Shown here: piece by piece, positions 62,284 through 64,000 of the stretch
Layout of the letters: every line of letters starts with the position of its first letter
How positions within the stretch are numbered: position 1 is the stretch's first letter
Source of the DNA: Porpolomopsis calyptriformis
Lineage: Eukaryota > Basidiomycota > Agaricomycetes > Agaricales > Hygrophoraceae
Assembly: GCA_951640195.1 (NCBI GenBank)
Contig: OX621166.1
Span: 372,001 to 436,000 of the forward strand
DNA length: 64,000 bases
Direction: 5' to 3'
Notes under the pieces: model-generated
What the model was told of the DNA's origin: nothing
Databases searched by the model: none
Seen by the model: the letters and a program-made list of their open reading frames with translations, nothing else
Program-made: the position numbers and the translations under genes

Positions 62284-62301
62284 TGGAGCCCACCGCGAGG
62301 G
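62284..62301 (+). other. tRNA-type primer-binding site of element VI
   Basis: TGGAGCCCACCGCGAGGG, 3 nt after the LTR; the same 18 nt as in family I, although the LTRs are unrelated. Confidence 0.75.
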
Positions 62302-62359
62302 CCCACTATTAAAATCTTAAAAGATTCCTTCGACTCAGTCCTTCGAACCGCCATTCCCG

Positions 62360-64000
62360 ATGCACAATCGAGTCACTCGAAGCACAACCTTACGAGATAG
62401 ATTCACTCGGAACATCGATCCGACCCAACCAACACTTCCCAGCTCTCAAATAAAACAGAATTCAACTTCGATCAACAATCCCGACTCCCCCGACGAACCC
62501 TCCTCTACCTTATCACTTTCCTCATTATCATCGATTTCTACAATGACTATGACGACCCCACCAAACCTAGTAATGCCCGCTCGCGGTCACTCAACCGCCC
62601 CGAAGTTCAACCCCGAACAACCACGAGAACTTCGAAGATACTTCCAAGACCTCAGAGGTCTTTTCGCTAATTGTAGCATCACTGATGACGATGCTAAGAA
62701 GACCTACGCCTGCAAGTACGTCGACATCGATACCTCCGAACTCTGGGAATACCAAACGGAGTTCCAAGCTGGACATACGTTCGACGAATTCGTCGCCGCC
62801 ATCTATAAGCTATACCCAGGATCGGAAGACAATCGAAAGTGGTCCATCGCCGACATGGACAAGATAGTCGGAGAACAGCTTCGACTAGGGATTATGAACA
62901 CAAACGAACTCGGAGCGTATTTCCGATCGTTCCTTGCGATTACTAAATTCCTGCGATTGAAGAACAGAATCTCCGAAGCAGAACAAAGTCGCGCCTTCGT
63001 CCGAGGATTCCAACCCGAACTCTGGACTAGAATCGTCCGACGACTGGAAATCAAGTTCCCCGACCACTTCCCCGACGATCCTTACGGGGTAAACGATATC
63101 AATGAGGCGGCTCATTTCGTTCTATATGGAACGTCTCCGAACACCTTTCTACCACGCGAAACGACGACTTCGACGACGACTACTACCCCTGCCACGAAAC
63201 AAGAAGACCTCAGCATCTTCATGGAAAAACTAATGACTACGTTGGTCAAAACCCTGGACAATAGAGGTCCCCCGAAACGAAACCCGCCCCCTCAAACACC
63301 ACAAACTTCGGAACGACGACCCAACGCTCCTGACCCATTCGAGCCGAAAACCTGCGTTTTCTGTGGAAGTCCCGATCACTTCATCGGAAGCTGCCCGACC
63401 TGCCGCGAATATATCCAGAACGGTCAATGCAAGAAGAACTTCGAAGGAAGGATCGTACTCCTGAATGACAGGTTCGTCCCCCAGCAAATGCCGGGAAAAA
63501 CCTTGAAAGAACGAATGGATGAATAGTACAAGCAAAACCCAACCCCGACCACTGGAATGATGTACGGAATTTCAGCAGGTATCCAACGCGATCCAGCGAC
63601 CGAGACTTACCAACTATCGGCCGACGAACGGATCGCTGCTCTCGAAAAAGAGATTTTCGCGTTAAGGAGCAAGAAGACGTTTGATGGAGTAGAGATAGTT
63701 CGGCCTTGACGACAAGAACAGGACAAAGAGAAAGCAACCGACAAACCATCGAGTGCTCCGATCGCGACCATCCCGACTCAACCCGCTACAACGGAACATC
63801 CGTTCGCGAAAGCAAAAGAGTCCAACTACGTACCGCCCCACATCCGGAACTTTGGCTCTCCAATGGCGAAAAGAGACAGAGACCCCTCGTACCACACTCA
63901 AGCGCCGATCCAAGACGCCAAGATCGCCTCCGATGTCTATAATCGTTCGATGAAAACCCCTTGCGTCACGCTTTCCCCCGAAGAGTTGTTATCCCTCTCA
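62360..64000 (+). pseudogene. Element VI Gag, partial, two stops
   Basis: ATG at 62360 (MHNRVTRSTTLRDRFTRN). Capsid region ~ residues 70-240 (HSTAPKFNPEQPRELRRYFQ, AFVRGFQPELWTRIVRRLE), zinc knuckle CVFCGSPDHFIGSC (about 63352-63393), TAG at 63524-63526, then a readable frame (DERIAALEKEIFALRSKKTF), TGA at 63707-63709 (probable Arg CGA), and on to the window end (YVPPHIRNFGSPM). Protease and RT are outside. Confidence 0.78.

Larger units (their letters stand above)
61672..64000 (+). mobile_element. Ty3/gypsy element VI, 5' part, runs off the window
   Basis: LTR 61672-62280, tRNA-type PBS and gag. Inserted in gag of element V (left flank CCGG). The gag plan (capsid then CX2CX4HX4C, then LPxETF-like IVLLNDRFVPQQMPG) resembles that of family I rather than the chromoviruses. 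Confidence 0.82.

Noticed and set aside
1..64000. tRNA or rRNA genes
   Set aside because: I saw no cloverleaf with A and B boxes and no rRNA core motifs; the tRNA-like strings are primer-binding sites of retroelements.

Overview
The window looks like a transposon graveyard from a filamentous fungus, most probably an Agaricomycete. I infer this from chromodomain Ty3/gypsy elements, short GT-AG introns (49-64 nt), a relic matching the fungal TET/JBP dioxygenase family, and coiled-coil/Cys gene relics. No intact host gene is visible. Almost all of the 64 kb is LTR retrotransposons nested in one another, resolved here with target-site duplications (TSDs) and LTR pairs. The species is not identifiable from this alone.

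Layout. (1) 1-3312: an unrecognised gene relic (minus strand) split by a 1.7-kb solo LTR (LTR A, TSD AGACT). (2) 3313-14385: Ty3/gypsy chromovirus 'family II' on the minus strand, with ~1.7-kb LTRs. Its left LTR holds another solo LTR of the same family (C, TSD GTGAG) and its right LTR holds a family I solo LTR (TSD CCTT). (3) 14386-26171: 5'-truncated chromovirus 'family III' on the plus strand. It is interrupted by the whole 'family IV' element (17421-25142, minus strand, TSD CAATG), which itself contains three solo LTRs; a further solo LTR sits in family III's last ORF. (4) 26172-36179: a Ty1/copia gag-protease relic, a coiled-coil gene cut by a fifth, decayed family II LTR (E), AT-rich DNA, and relics of JmjC-like and TET/JBP-like genes. 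(5) 36180-59713: large gypsy element I-1 (minus strand), split by a second copy I-2 (44192-55113, TSD GCGA, LTRs apparently identical). (6) 60231-64000: a gypsy element 'V' cut by gypsy element 'VI', which runs off the window.

The most interesting feature is the family II LTR. Its U3 part carries a complete gene antisense to gag-pol: TATA box, ATG, three exons, stop and AATAAA, all inside the LTR. Exon lengths (247, 177 and 290/293 nt) and both introns are kept in two copies with uninterrupted spliced frames of 238 and 237 codons. The protein has a zinc-knuckle-like CX2CX3HX4C motif. In the sense direction an ORF starts in the LTR and runs across the LTR boundary towards gag, so the LTR is a divergent two-gene module.

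Other themes: families II and V (and IV by its damage pattern) have primer-binding sites complementary to their own R region, implying Tf1-like self-priming, whereas I and VI share one tRNA-type site; a coiled-coil accessory ORF follows pol in families I and III and perhaps IV; and I-2 is a recombinant in which RT, RNase H and most of integrase were replaced by the 3' end of a family III-like element, with a 7-nt microhomology at one junction, yet it was inserted recently.
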